Shown: positions 1 through 9,324, counted from the stretch's first letter. The stretch: 38,686 nt of DNA from Solirubrobacter ginsenosidimutans (GCF_027587205.1 NZ_JAPDOD010000070.1:1-38686), one strand, 5' to 3'. The notes: a model not told the origin generated them from the sequence alone. A program made the numbers and translations.

Positions 1-192
1 GACCGAATCGCCCGCCTTCGCCGAGGCGAACACGCTCGAAAGCGTCGACGGCGACGCCGCCAGGTCGGCAGCATGCGCAACTGAACCCGTCCCCAACACT
101 GCCGCACCCGATACCCCGAGGACGACAGCCAGCCGGCGTGCGGGACGCCTCACGGCTCCGCGCGACCTACGCGAAGCATCGTGCGTGCTCAC
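1..192 (-). CDS. Secreted right-handed beta-helix protein, N-terminal fragment (cut by window edge)
   Basis: The minus strand from GTG at 192 stays open to the edge. A GGGGGAA Shine-Dalgarno-like stretch lies 3 nt upstream. The translation begins with a basic stretch and a hydrophobic segment ending SVAHA-AD, a typical Sec signal peptide. It continues as DLAASPSTLSSVFASAKAGD, which matches the mature N-termini of the two full-length beta-helix proteins at 5503 and 7846 (ADLAADPGTFASVFAAAHGGD and [21 protein letters not shown]). This is therefore a third paralogue with about 64 codons visible. By analogy it would be an exported pectate-lyase-fold protein acting on, or displayed with, extracellular polysaccharide. 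No catalytic region is visible, so the activity is unknown. The family link is strong despite the short length. Confidence 0.8.
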   Translation of the reverse strand, partial: MSTHDASRRSRGAVRRPARRLAVVLGVSGAAVLGTGSVAHAADLAASPSTLSSVFASAKAGDSV

Positions 193-485
193 GATTTCCC
201 CCAGTGTTCTCAACGTCGCAATTCCCCAGCGGACGGAAGGCCGTAGTCGACCAAGACCGCTCATTGTTCAATGTGTTTCGCGCCGGACTGACCGAGCCCG
301 TGACCGCGCGCTACTTCAAGATGCCGTCCGTGGAGTGAGGGATGTCCGACGACATGTCCGGAACCCTTTCCTTGTCGACCAGACAGACGTGACCAACGCC
401 CCTAGAAATCGACTCGGGGCGAATCAAACCACAATTGAGTCCGCGTCGCCAACGACTCGTACGCTGGAACCCGCGACGGAGTCGC
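193..485. other. Intergenic region upstream of the left-edge beta-helix gene
   Basis: About 290 nt lie between the 3' end of the Wzz-ligase gene and the start of the truncated beta-helix gene, both on the minus strand. No convincing ORF is present. Around 342-360 the heptamer ATGTCCG occurs twice as a direct repeat (GATGTCCGACGACATGTCCG), which could be a protein-binding site. The region presumably carries the promoter of the beta-helix gene, but I cannot place -35 and -10 boxes with confidence. Confidence 0.35.
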
Positions 486-2693
486 CTAGCGGCGCAGTGG
501 CAGCTGTTTCGCCGCTGCCGGGCGGGGCTTGCGCGGGTGCTGGCGGCTTGCCTGGCGCCGGCGCACGGCCGTGGTCGTGGGGGTGATACGTGGCGCGTCG
601 GCGCTCGCATCCCCCGAAATGATCGCCGCGAGCAGGCCGGCCAGCGACAGGATGATGTACGGCGTGTGAGGGAACGACGTCACGTCAAACAGGAACGACA
701 CGACGAGGAAGGCGACTGCGGATGCGGCGACCGCGAGCGCCGGAGGCGACCAGACCGGATCGCGACGACGGATGACTCCGCGGGCGGCAAGCACGATGGA
801 TACGACCATCAGGGCGTAGAACAGCAGCCCGACGATGCCCGTGTCGACGAGGCGGCCGAGCATCTCGGAATCCAGGATGCGGTAGCTGACATGGTCGTAG
901 CTCCCGTATCCGCGCCCGAACGCGAGGTGGGTCCACACGTCGGGGCGGACCGCGTCGTAATCGGAGCTGCGGTCGCTCACCGTTCCCACGTCCAGACGGT
1001 TCGCGTGGAGCTGGAACAGGATCGACCCGAGGGCGCCCGGGGAGAGGATGCGGACCACGACGATGCCCACGAGACCCAGTGGGGCAAGCTTGAGCAGTTC
1101 ACGGCGCCGGAAGTAGGCGATCGTGAGAATGACCGACAGCGGGGCGAGCAATGCGCTCTTGCGGTAGGTCGAGATTCCGGCGGCCAGCATGATGCAGGCG
1201 GCGAGGCCATAGAGCAGCCGCTGCCGTCGCGTCTGTGAACCGAGCATTCCGACAAGTGCGATTGGAATCGCCATCGAAAGCATCGCCACCGTTTCGAGTG
1301 GATGCTCGCCGGGTCCGCGCGTCAGTCGCCGTCCAAGATCGTCGACGCCAGTCGACTCAGCCGAACCGACTTGGAAGATCCCGGGCAGCAGCTTGTCGGA
1401 CAGGTCGTAGAAGACGTTGTAGTGAAACCGGTATTCCCAAATGGTTCCGAGCGCGCAGATCACTGCGAGACCGAGCGTGTACTTCAGGAACGCCGGTACT
1501 TCCTGCTTGCGCACGATGCTGGCGACCATCATGAACAGACAGCCGTAGAAGACGAGCAACAGGATCTTCTTGCTCGAAAGATCGAACTCGAGCGACTGGT
1601 TGAGCGCACGGGCGTTGAGCAGCACGCCGATGCACGCCGCGCCGATGAAGCTGACGATGGCAGCGTGGATCCACGTTGGCTTGAAACGCGGCGCGCTCGG
1701 CCCGCCGACCGCCATCGCGAGCGCCCAGGTGGCAATGATGACCGGGAGCACCAGTCGGTCCAACTTCAGATCGAAGGGCAGTGACGCGGTGAGCTGGATC
1801 GTGTTGAAAGGTGTGAGCCACAGCACGGCCATGAACCCCGCGATCATCCACGGCAGCACTCGCGTGGTGTGTGGCCACATCCCACCCGCGGCGGGGAGTG
1901 TCCGAACGGCACGACGCTTCGGCGCGCCACCGCCGCTCGCCGCATCCGCTGCTTCCTTCCAGCCCTGGCGCGCGCGTCGACCCAGCAGGAGCAGGAAGCC
2001 GCAGATCACGAAGCTCACGAGGAAAGTGAGAATCGCGATTTGCATCTCAGAGCCGCCGTTGATGACGCCTCCGCGCGCACCCCCGAGTTGACGGATCTGG
2101 ACGCGGTCGCTCTCCGAGGCGCCATCGCGGACGGTGAGCTCGTGCAATTGCTGCTCGAGCGCGGTGTAGGCGGCGTTGGCGAGTCGCATCGCGGCAGCCG
2201 TCGAGGGTCCCTGCGCGTAGATGTTGAGGATCGGCAGTGCTGGATCGGCTTGCATCTCGAGCCGGTACGGCTGCTTCGAGTTCAGGATCTGGTTCGAGCG
2301 CTGCTCGAGATCCGGCTCGCGCATGATCGCCGTGACGTTCGCGGTGATGCGCGAGTTCGAGCTGATCTGAGACGCCGGAACCCCGATGATGTGAGCGATC
2401 CGGTCGCGCATCGGCGGTGTCGCGATGATGTCGCCGAGGAGATCCGCCCGCATCGACAGTCCCGTGAAGTCCGCCGTCGTCGACGTCGGATCGAGGATCC
2501 ACGACCCGCGCGAGTCGAGGAGAACATGCGTCGTCGCGCCCCCCACGGTCATGGCGCGGGGCGTGAGCTTCGGCGGCAACAGGCTGATCGAGGCAACGCT
2601 CCAGATCGCGAGGACCAGGGCGACGACCGCGCTCAAAGTGGCAATCCCGGCGAAGCTCAGCCGGCGGGGACGTGTGGGGACTCGGAGCTGCAT
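486..2693 (-). CDS. Wzz-like chain-length domain fused to O-antigen ligase/polymerase-like membrane protein
   Basis: 735 aa in two parts. Residues 1-245 have a Wzz/polysaccharide co-polymerase layout: a membrane segment near 18-38, a soluble stretch, and a second membrane segment near 223-243. This part resembles the separate Wzz-like protein at 4462 (RADLLGDIIATPPMRDRI versus RASLLASLMTTSPLREEI, and TAAAMRLANAAYTAL versus AAGAAKLANEAIVVL). Residues 270-705 hold about ten hydrophobic segments. A loop with RLTRGPGEHPLETVA and then FGRGYGSYDHVSYRI...LVDTGIVGLLFYAL recalls the Wzy_C/O-antigen ligase family. The tail is basic and Pro-rich. The likely role is polymerisation or ligation of an exported glycan together with control of its length. 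It lies 71 nt downstream of the deacetylase-like gene, probably in one operon. The fusion is unusual; polymerase versus ligase cannot be decided from sequence. Confidence 0.8.
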   Translation of the reverse strand: MQLRVPTRPRRLSFAGIATLSAVVALVLAIWSVASISLLPPKLTPRAMTVGGATTHVLLDSRGSWILDPTSTTADFTGLSMRADLLGDIIATPPMRDRIAHIIGVPASQISSNSRITANVTAIMREPDLEQRSNQILNSKQPYRLEMQADPALPILNIYAQGPSTAAAMRLANAAYTALEQQLHELTVRDGASESDRVQIRQLGGARGGVINGGSEMQIAILTFLVSFVICGFLLLLGRRARQGWKEAADAASGGGAPKRRAVRTLPAAGGMWPHTTRVLPWMIAGFMAVLWLTPFNTIQLTASLPFDLKLDRLVLPVIIATWALAMAVGGPSAPRFKPTWIHAAIVSFIGAACIGVLLNARALNQSLEFDLSSKKILLLVFYGCLFMMVASIVRKQEVPAFLKYTLGLAVICALGTIWEYRFHYNVFYDLSDKLLPGIFQVGSAESTGVDDLGRRLTRGPGEHPLETVAMLSMAIPIALVGMLGSQTRRQRLLYGLAACIMLAAGISTYRKSALLAPLSVILTIAYFRRRELLKLAPLGLVGIVVVRILSPGALGSILFQLHANRLDVGTVSDRSSDYDAVRPDVWTHLAFGRGYGSYDHVSYRILDSEMLGRLVDTGIVGLLFYALMVVSIVLAARGVIRRRDPVWSPPALAVAASAVAFLVVSFLFDVTSFPHTPYIILSLAGLLAAIISGDASADAPRITPTTTAVRRRQASRQHPRKPRPAAAKQLPLRR

Positions 2694-2764
2694 TCGTCAG
2701 GAAACGCTTCGATCTATCAACGCGCCAACGTCGAGCGGATTTCCTCGCCGACGTCCGAGGAGCT

Positions 2765-4360
2765 TCAATTCGTCACTTGAGACTGCAGCGGGAGCGCTCG
2801 ATCGCGCATCTCGGTGGCGATTCGTCGCAGCTTGGGCCACGGCCGCCACGGTGGGCTCGCGACTGAAAACGGATCGATATCCGCGCTGCCTGTCAGACGG
2901 ATCTCGGTGACGGCTCGCGCGGGAACCTCGACTGGAGCCCCGAACGCGTGACTGGCGCCCGATGGGTCGGTCCAGCCGGTGCAGCCGTCGGGCCGCGCCA
3001 CGTCAGAAGGCGCCTCGATCGTGAGCCGTCGCACCTCCTCGGTGGGGGCGAAGCGGATCCGGCGCGCGTACGGTCGCAGCGTCGCGTGATCGCCGTCGAT
3101 GCGAACCGTGAAGTTGCTCGTCGCGATCGCTCCGATGGACATCCACTCCACGTCGCCCAGCCGGTTGACCCGAGCCGCCGTCTCGGCGAGCACGTCGAAG
3201 CCGTCGGCGACGTCCTCGTGATGTCCGTAGATGACGAGCGGATGATCGAGATAGGCGCGGAGGGCGAGATCCGCCGGTGAAGACGTCAGCGGGACTCGTG
3301 GAATCACCGGGCAGCCACCCACGAACTCCGCCGCGCGCCACCCTGCCAGCGGAGGATCGGTCGGCGGCTCCTCCGTCCACGGCAGCGGATGGATCGCGCC
3401 GAGCGCGTCGAAGCCCACCGCCGCTAGCGCCTCGGACATCGGTTCCGAGCACATGCCGTGGGGCGGCATCATCACGCGATCGACAGCCAGTCCGCTCCTG
3501 CGCTCGAAGCGCGCGACCCGCCGAATCGATTGGGCGGCGGTCCGCAAGGCAGCATCGGCCTCGACCGCTCCCAGCAGCTCACGCTTGACGTGATCGTTGC
3601 CATGGAACACCAGTGAGAGGTGGTTCGGGTTCTGCGCAAACAGTCGCGCGGTCGCGCGGTGTGGCCGGCCCGCGTCGAGCGGGATCATCGCCATCGACGC
3701 GTGATAGCGGTGCGTACGGGCGTGCGTCAGGAGCGCGCGGTAGTCGATGAACCCGTAGCGACGCCAGCGCAGATTAGGGTCGTCGAAGAGGAACGCGGCG
3801 CGCATCGCCGGCGGCGTCCAGCCGCAACTGGCCGACACGCCGCGCAGAAACTCGACCAGCGCGATCGCGGCAATGGCTCTCGACGAGAGGAGCGAGTAGA
3901 GCACCTCGGTCTCGGAGAGCTCGGGCAACGTCGATCGCACCCTGTGGACGGCGAGGTCGGAACCCGAGCGCACCCAAGCGTTCCCCGATGCGCCGACGGC
4001 GATCATCGTCTCGCCCACGCGCGCGGGGATGCCGGCGCCGACCAAGCGGTCGCTGAGCGTAATCCCGCGCAACCGCTGGTCAACCGCGGGCGAGCTGCTG
4101 AAGCTGACCGGTTCAACTGCGTCGCAGGCCACGCCGGTGCCGAGCACGAGCGTTGGACGATCGGGGTTAACAGGCACTTCGCTCGGATCGTCGGCAAAGA
4201 CGATCAGCCCGTCGGCGTGCGGTCCCTCGAGCGTGTCGGGCACGAACGCGACCGGGAAGGCCTGGGCGAGCGCGCCGAACAGGCGTGGCCTGGCCTCGAA
4301 CGCGGATCCTGGCCGTACGGCGACGATGGGACGGACGGGCGGGGCTTCCATGTCTGCCAT
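2765..4360 (-). CDS. NodB-like polysaccharide deacetylase-fold protein
   Basis: 531 aa from ATG at 4360. The frame also opens at a TTG at 4393, but no ribosome site supports that start. No signal peptide is evident. Near the middle are FLFDDPNLRW (an Asp-Asp motif like the metal-binding strand of NodB/DUF2334 proteins), FHGNDH about 60 residues later, and then MMPPHG and YGHHEDV. These fit a metal-dependent deacetylase/glycosidase barrel. The last 120 residues look like a beta-sandwich accessory domain. The setting, upstream of the Wzz-ligase gene and divergent from a Wzz-like gene, suggests it trims acetyl groups or bonds in a locally made polysaccharide. The fold assignment is moderate; substrate and activity are inferred. 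Confidence 0.65.
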   Translation of the reverse strand: MADMEAPPVRPIVAVRPGSAFEARPRLFGALAQAFPVAFVPDTLEGPHADGLIVFADDPSEVPVNPDRPTLVLGTGVACDAVEPVSFSSSPAVDQRLRGITLSDRLVGAGIPARVGETMIAVGASGNAWVRSGSDLAVHRVRSTLPELSETEVLYSLLSSRAIAAIALVEFLRGVSASCGWTPPAMRAAFLFDDPNLRWRRYGFIDYRALLTHARTHRYHASMAMIPLDAGRPHRATARLFAQNPNHLSLVFHGNDHVKRELLGAVEADAALRTAAQSIRRVARFERRSGLAVDRVMMPPHGMCSEPMSEALAAVGFDALGAIHPLPWTEEPPTDPPLAGWRAAEFVGGCPVIPRVPLTSSPADLALRAYLDHPLVIYGHHEDVADGFDVLAETAARVNRLGDVEWMSIGAIATSNFTVRIDGDHATLRPYARRIRFAPTEEVRRLTIEAPSDVARPDGCTGWTDPSGASHAFGAPVEVPARAVTEIRLTGSADIDPFSVASPPWRPWPKLRRIATEMRDRALPLQSQVTN

Positions 4361-4461
4361 AAACGCAGCCGCTGTCCCTACTCTTCCACGCAACTCGTGG
4401 AAGCGCTCCGCTGCTCGGCCCGTTAACCAGTCGTGCCCACCCGAAAGAACCTTCGCATCGC

Positions 4462-5397
4462 ATGGAACTCGTAACGGCCCTCCGTCGCCTATCGCAGCAC
4501 AAACTCGCGCTTCTGGCGGCCGTGGTCGTGGCTGCGATGGCCGCGGTGCTCATCTCGTATCGCGTCGGGTTGCCCACGAAATTCGAGAGCCGGTCGCATA
4601 CCGTCGGGCTGGCGACGGCGACGGCGTTGATCGACACTCCGAGCTCGCAGGTCGTGGACCTCGGCGGCGAGACCGGGAACGATCCCTCGTCGCTCGCCTC
4701 ACGGGCTTCGCTGCTGGCCAGTCTGATGACGACCTCGCCGCTGCGCGAGGAAATCGCCAAGCAGGCCGGTATCTCCCCGACGACGTTGATCGCTTCGTCG
4801 ATCGATCCGGCGGGCGGAGCCGCCGCCGCGGCTGCGGCCCCGGCAGTGTCCGGCGCGGTCGTCACGGCCAAGGATCCTCGCGCGAACATCCTCAAGGTCA
4901 GCATCCCGAATATCCAGTCGAGTCAGGTGCCGATCATCGTCGTCAACACCCAGGCTCCCGACGCCGCGGGTGCGGCAAAGCTCGCGAACGAAGCGATCGT
5001 GGTGTTGAAGGCGCATGTGACCGCCCTCGCCGCCAGTCAGCAGGTCCCAGGAGCACGCCGCATCGTGGTCACGCAGCTCGGTCCGGCGCAGGCTGAGTCA
5101 GCGCGTCGCGGCCCGTCTCCCCTGATCTCGGCGATCATTTTCGTGTTCGTCTTCTTGATCGGGTGCGCCGTCATCCTCACCGTCCTGTGGCTTCGGGGGG
5201 CGTGGGAGACGGCCGCTGAGGATGAGCAGATGCCCGCCGAGCTGGCCGAGGTCGAGTGGCTCCCGGTCAACAACGGCGAACCGGCTCCGATTCAGGAGGC
5301 ACCGGCGCGTAAGGGGCGTGCGTCGGAGGTCCGACGTCGGACCTCCTCGGCTACGCGCGGCGGCGACGGTGCAAGGGACTGGATGTCAGCCCCCTAG
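4462..5397 (+). CDS. Wzz-like polysaccharide chain-length/co-polymerase protein
   Basis: 311 aa. A membrane segment lies near residues 17-37 and a second near 222-243, with an extracytoplasmic stretch between them and a charged Pro/Arg-rich cytoplasmic tail. This is the layout of Wzz/GNVR-type co-polymerases without a tyrosine-kinase domain. An Ala-rich patch (AAAAAAAP) sits near residue 120. It is homologous to the N-terminal domain of the fused protein encoded at 486-2693. It is divergent from the deacetylase-like gene, with about 100 nt between starts, and is followed by the beta-helix gene at 5503. It probably controls the length or export of the same glycan. No strong ribosome site is seen before the ATG. 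Confidence 0.7.
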   Translation: MELVTALRRLSQHKLALLAAVVVAAMAAVLISYRVGLPTKFESRSHTVGLATATALIDTPSSQVVDLGGETGNDPSSLASRASLLASLMTTSPLREEIAKQAGISPTTLIASSIDPAGGAAAAAAAPAVSGAVVTAKDPRANILKVSIPNIQSSQVPIIVVNTQAPDAAGAAKLANEAIVVLKAHVTALAASQQVPGARRIVVTQLGPAQAESARRGPSPLISAIIFVFVFLIGCAVILTVLWLRGAWETAAEDEQMPAELAEVEWLPVNNGEPAPIQEAPARKGRASEVRRRTSSATRGGDGARDWMSAP

Positions 5398-5502
5398 CGG
5401 GAAATGATCGCAATGGAAGCGTCGCGCGCCTTCGCCGGATGCCTCCCAATTGGTATAGATTCATCAATCGTGAGGCTTTCTGGGGCTAGATTTTGGCCCG
5501 CC

Positions 5503-7797
5503 ATGAGCGCTCGGCTGGTCTCCGGTGTGGTGTTAGTCGCTATCGCGGCATTTCTCGGTACCGCCTCTCAGGCGAAGGCCGACAAGCTTTACGCCTCAAC
5601 AGCCGACTTCCCGGCGGTTTTCGCCGGCGCCAAGGGCGGCGACTCGATCGAGCTCGCGGCGGGCGACTACGGCGTGTTCGAGGGCGCCGAGAAGTCCAGC
5701 TTGGTGACGATCGTCGCCGCGGCCGACAGCACCGTACGCATGTCGCTGAACTTCTCCCAGGCGAGAAATCTTCGCGTGGTGGGCGCAACCATCGACGGTG
5801 CGGAGATCGGCGGTCAAACGCGCGACGTGAGCATCGTGAAGAGCGTGTTCACGTCTGGGGCCGTCGTCAATACACGCGACGGGATGGCCGATGCGAACAT
5901 TGTCTTCGACGCCGACACGTTCCCGAACATCGACGTCTGCGACGTCTGCTACGAGGGTCGGATAACGATCGTCGGTGACGAGACGAACCAGCGGAGCAGC
6001 GGCATCGTGATCCAGAACTCGGTCTTTGGTCCCGGAGGGAATGCCGATGGCATCCTCGTCGGGGGCGCCGGCGTCCAGATCCTGAACAACGAGTTCAAGC
6101 AGCTCTGGGAGTCGGCCGGCGTTCATACCGACGCCATCCAGCTGTATGGCTCAAGTCAGACCACGATCCGCGGAAACTGGATCCACGACACTTCCTCGGG
6201 GATCATGGCCGCGGACGGCGCGGATCACGAGGTCATCGAGAACAACGTGATCATGCCGGGCGACTACCCGTACGCGATCACGTTGTGGTCGGACGACGGT
6301 TCGCTCGTCCGGCATAACACGCTCCCGGATGGTGTGTGCTTCTGGGAGCTGCGCTGTGGGTTGATCTCGATCGATTCGAAGGAAGGGCTGCCGCTCAGTC
6401 ACGGGACGATCATCCGCGACAACATCCTCGGCGCGATCGACCTCGAGGGGCTCTCGAAGCTTGAGGAGTCGAATTTCAATCTGTTCATCACGGGCAGGCC
6501 GATCGGCGAGAGCGACTTCGCCGGGACGCCGGTGTACGTCGGTGGCGAGACACCCTCCTCGTTCGGCGGGTTTGCTCTGACGGATTTCTCGCCCGGCAAG
6601 TGGTCCGCCAGCGACGGGACCGATCAGGGCATCATCGTCCCGAGCGTGACGCCCGACCCGACCGAGACGGCGACACCGACGCCGACCGGGACCCCAACGG
6701 AGACGGCGACTCCGACGGCTACGGCGACTGAGACGCCGACCGCTACGGCGACTGAGACGCCGACCGCTACGCCGACCGAGACACCGACCGCCACCGCCAC
6801 CGCCACCGCCACCGCCACCGCCACCCCGACCCCGACCGCCACCGCTACGGCGACCGAGACGCCGACCGCCACCGCGACCGAGACGCCCACCGCGACCCCG
6901 ACCGCCACCGCGACCGAGACGCCCACCGCGACCGCCACCGCGACCGAGACGGCGACCGCGACCGCGACGCCCACCGCTACCGCGACTCCGACCGCCACCG
7001 CGACCGAGACGGCGACTCCGACGGCGACCGCGACGCCCACCGCGACGGCGACGGCGACGGCGACCGCCACTGCCACAGCGACCGCCACCGCACAGCCGAC
7101 CGCGACGAGCTCTCCCGACACGACGACGGTCATTCCGCCCCCGCCGCCGCCGGATGCGTTCGGGCCCTTCCCCGACGCTCGCCTCCAACCGCCGCCGCAC
7201 CCCGGTCTCTTGCTGTCGTACGGGTTCGAGGAGACCGCCGGCGCGCAGCTGCACGACGCCTCCGGGCTCGGCAATGACGCGACCTTCAAGGGCGCGAAGC
7301 GTACGGCCGGTCGGCATGGGCGCGCGCTGACGTTCGACGGCAAGCACGTGGTCACCCTTCCGGCGGCGGCGACAACCGACATCACCCGCGTGTTCACCCT
7401 CGAAGCCTGGGTAAAGCCGCAATCGACGCCCGCGAAGCGCTCGGCGGTGTTGTTCGGTCCAGGTGGCGCCTTCGCGCTGTTCGCCGGCGACGCCTCCGCG
7501 CGCCCTGGATCGATTCCCGCCGCCAGCGTCAAGAGCAAGCTCAAGCCGCTGGCCTCGCGGCGCTGGACACACCTCGCGGTGACGTACGACGGCAAGCGGG
7601 TGACGTTCTTCGTCAACGGTGCCACCCGCGAGCAGCGGGCCTATGGCTCGGCGGCGGCGTCGCGCGCCGGGACCGCGCTGCTCGGCGGCACGGGCGCGCG
7701 CGGGCAGTTCTTCAAGGGCGAGCTGGACGACGTCCGCGTTTACTCGCGCGCCCTCACGCCGGCCGAGGTGCAGGCCGATCTGAACGCCGTGATCTGA
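5503..7797 (+). CDS. Secreted right-handed beta-helix protein with Thr/Pro repeat linker and LamG domain
   Basis: 764 aa from ATG at 5503. The frame is open from 5404, but the signal peptide ([19 protein letters not shown]...SQAKA) starts here. Residues about 27-375 form a parallel beta-helix with PbH1-like turns: [38 protein letters not shown] and [12 protein letters not shown]. Residues 387-535 are a low-complexity T/P/A/E linker. Residues about 569-764 are a concanavalin-like LamG domain ([41 protein letters not shown]). Its close paralogue at 7846 shares the helix but has a different C-terminus. The role is probably binding or cleaving extracellular polysaccharide; the fold resembles PL6-like lyases and epimerases, but no catalytic set can be named. 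A possible -10 box TAGATT lies at 5487-5492. Confidence 0.85.
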   Translation: MSARLVSGVVLVAIAAFLGTASQAKADKLYASTADFPAVFAGAKGGDSIELAAGDYGVFEGAEKSSLVTIVAAADSTVRMSLNFSQARNLRVVGATIDGAEIGGQTRDVSIVKSVFTSGAVVNTRDGMADANIVFDADTFPNIDVCDVCYEGRITIVGDETNQRSSGIVIQNSVFGPGGNADGILVGGAGVQILNNEFKQLWESAGVHTDAIQLYGSSQTTIRGNWIHDTSSGIMAADGADHEVIENNVIMPGDYPYAITLWSDDGSLVRHNTLPDGVCFWELRCGLISIDSKEGLPLSHGTIIRDNILGAIDLEGLSKLEESNFNLFITGRPIGESDFAGTPVYVGGETPSSFGGFALTDFSPGKWSASDGTDQGIIVPSVTPDPTETATPTPTGTPTETATPTATATETPTATATETPTATPTETPTATATATATATATPTPTATATATETPTATATETPTATPTATATETPTATATATETATATATPTATATPTATATETATPTATATPTATATATATATATATATAQPTATSSPDTTTVIPPPPPPDAFGPFPDARLQPPPHPGLLLSYGFEETAGAQLHDASGLGNDATFKGAKRTAGRHGRALTFDGKHVVTLPAAATTDITRVFTLEAWVKPQSTPAKRSAVLFGPGGAFALFAGDASARPGSIPAASVKSKLKPLASRRWTHLAVTYDGKRVTFFVNGATREQRAYGSAAASRAGTALLGGTGARGQFFKGELDDVRVYSRALTPAEVQADLNAVI
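6661..7107 (+). repeat. In-frame Thr/Ala/Pro/Glu-coding hexanucleotide-rich repeat
   Basis: About 450 nt built from short units such as ACCGCC, GCGACG, GCGACCGAGACG and CCGACC. They encode runs such as [10 protein letters not shown] and TATATATATA. Within it, ACCGCC is repeated in tandem from about 6787. The period is a multiple of three, so slippage would change linker length without shifting the frame. It encodes a flexible, probably extended wall-spanning linker between beta-helix and LamG domains. Confidence 0.9.
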
Positions 7798-7832
7798 TAC
7801 CCCGGACGCCGTCGCACCTGAAAAGCGGGTGC

Positions 7833-7838
7833 TACGGT
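7833..7838 (+). promoter_or_regulatory. Candidate -10 box (TACGGT) for a leaderless start at 7846
   Basis: TACGGT fits the actinobacterial TANNNT pattern and sits exactly 7 nt before ATG at 7846, with no Shine-Dalgarno sequence. This would put transcription start at or next to the ATG. The same geometry recurs at several other genes in the window. Confidence 0.45.
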
Positions 7839-7845
7839 GCGCGGC

Positions 7846-9321
7846 ATGCACGCGGTACGGGTGGCGATCGCGGTGGCGGTCGCGGGCATCGCGCCGAGCT
7901 CGGCTTCGGCCGCCGACCTAGCCGCCGACCCTGGCACGTTCGCGAGCGTGTTCGCGGCGGCTCACGGCGGTGACACGATCACGCTGGCCGCGGGTGACTA
8001 CGGCCAGTTCAAGGGTGCCGTCAAGCCGTCGACGGTGACGATCCGCTCCGCTCCGGGCGCGACCGCACGGCTCTCGCTCCAGTTCACAGCGGCGCGCAAC
8101 CTCCAGCTCGAGGGTCTGACGATCACCGAAGCGCGGCTCGCCGCGAGCACGCGCGACGTCACGATCGCCAACAGCACCTTCACCGGGGTCGCCGTCGTCG
8201 ACGCGCGTGGGATGGCGGCGTCGAACATCGTGTTCGACGGCGACCGGTTCCCGAACATCGACAAGTGCGGCGATTGCTACGAGGGCCGTCTAACGGTCGT
8301 CGGGACGTCGAGTGACGCTCCGTCCGGCGTGGTCGTGAAGCACTCGGTCTTCGGTCCCGGCGGCAACACCGATGGCATCCAGGTCGGCGCGAACGGCGTG
8401 CAGATCCTGGACAACGAGTTCACCGGGATCCATGCGTCCGGCGGCGTGCACACGGACGCGATCCAGCTCTACGGTTCGCACAACACGGTCATCCGCGGCA
8501 ACTGGATCCACGACTCCGCGACGGGGATCATGGCCCCCGACGGGACGGACCACGAGCTGATCGAGAACAACGTGATCGACCCCGGCAGCTATCCGTTCGC
8601 GGTCCAGATCGGAAGCGACGTCGGCTCGGTCTTCCGGCACAACACGCTTCCCGACGGCGCCTGCGACTTCAATCTGCGCTGCGGGATCATCGTCGTCGGG
8701 GCCAAGGACGGAATGGCGCCGAGCCAGGGCACGGTGGTGATGGACAACGTCCTCGGTGAGGTCTCGGTGCAGGCTGGCTCGACCCCGCAGGTCGACTACA
8801 ACCTGGTGGCCAACGCCCGCGCTCGCGGCGCGCACGACATCGTGGGCAAGCCGCAGTACGCCGGCGGCGCAACCCCCACGTCCTTGCCCGGCTTCCTGCT
8901 CGCCGCCGGCTCGCGGGGCAAAGGCGACGCCAGCGACGGCACCGACCGCGGAATCGCGCTCACGTCGACCGCGGGTCCGGGAACCGCGGCACCACCGCCG
9001 CAGACGGGTTCGCCGGGCGCCGCGCCGCTCGCCAAGCCCTCGCTGAAGCTCGTCGCGCACCGGCGCGTCACGCGCGCGCAGCTCCGCCGCGGGCTGCGGG
9101 TGCGGGTCAGCTCTCAGCAGGGCGTGCGGGTGTCGCTGCGCCTGTCGCGCCGCGGGAGCACCCGAGCGCTCGTAGCGGGGAGCGGGACGCTCTCGCGTAC
9201 GACGCGGACCTTCGTGCTCAAGAGCAAGCGGGCGCGGAAAGGCCTGCTGACGCTGCGGGTCGCCGTCCGCAACGCGGCGGGCACGACGACGGTCAAGCGG
9301 ACGATTCGCGTCGTGCGCTGA
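7846..9321 (+). CDS. Secreted right-handed beta-helix protein with Arg-rich C-terminal domain
   Basis: 491 aa from ATG at 7846; a GTG at 7837 is also in frame. The signal peptide HAVRVAIAVAVAGIAPSSASA is followed by a beta-helix region of about 340 residues that aligns along its length with the protein at 5503. Shared blocks include [45 protein letters not shown] and [12 protein letters not shown] short Pro-rich linker then leads to about 95 residues rich in Arg/Lys and Ser/Thr (KPSLKLVAHRRVTRAQLRRG...). This resembles the Ig-like or bacterial-surface C-terminal domains common in Solirubrobacterales secreted proteins. Two paired cysteines (CGDC) are conserved in both paralogues (CDVC in the other). 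The likely role is extracellular polysaccharide binding or modification; no enzyme class is claimed. Confidence 0.8.
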   Translation: MHAVRVAIAVAVAGIAPSSASAADLAADPGTFASVFAAAHGGDTITLAAGDYGQFKGAVKPSTVTIRSAPGATARLSLQFTAARNLQLEGLTITEARLAASTRDVTIANSTFTGVAVVDARGMAASNIVFDGDRFPNIDKCGDCYEGRLTVVGTSSDAPSGVVVKHSVFGPGGNTDGIQVGANGVQILDNEFTGIHASGGVHTDAIQLYGSHNTVIRGNWIHDSATGIMAPDGTDHELIENNVIDPGSYPFAVQIGSDVGSVFRHNTLPDGACDFNLRCGIIVVGAKDGMAPSQGTVVMDNVLGEVSVQAGSTPQVDYNLVANARARGAHDIVGKPQYAGGATPTSLPGFLLAAGSRGKGDASDGTDRGIALTSTAGPGTAAPPPQTGSPGAAPLAKPSLKLVAHRRVTRAQLRRGLRVRVSSQQGVRVSLRLSRRGSTRALVAGSGTLSRTTRTFVLKSKRARKGLLTLRVAVRNAAGTTTVKRTIRVVR

Positions 9322-9324
9322 GAC

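Noticed and set aside
4361..4393. TTG start for the deacetylase-like gene
   Set aside because: No ribosome site or family-like N-terminus supports the extra 11 residues; ATG at 4360 is preferred.
6780..7080. Tandem hexamers as a CRISPR or integration repeat
   Set aside because: There are no spacers and the units are in frame with a secreted-protein linker.
6624..7851. Long antisense reading frames rich in Val/Ala or Gly/Arg opposite the TP repeat
   Set aside because: They are the mirror of the low-complexity repeat. The sense frame has a signal peptide, beta-helix and LamG domain.
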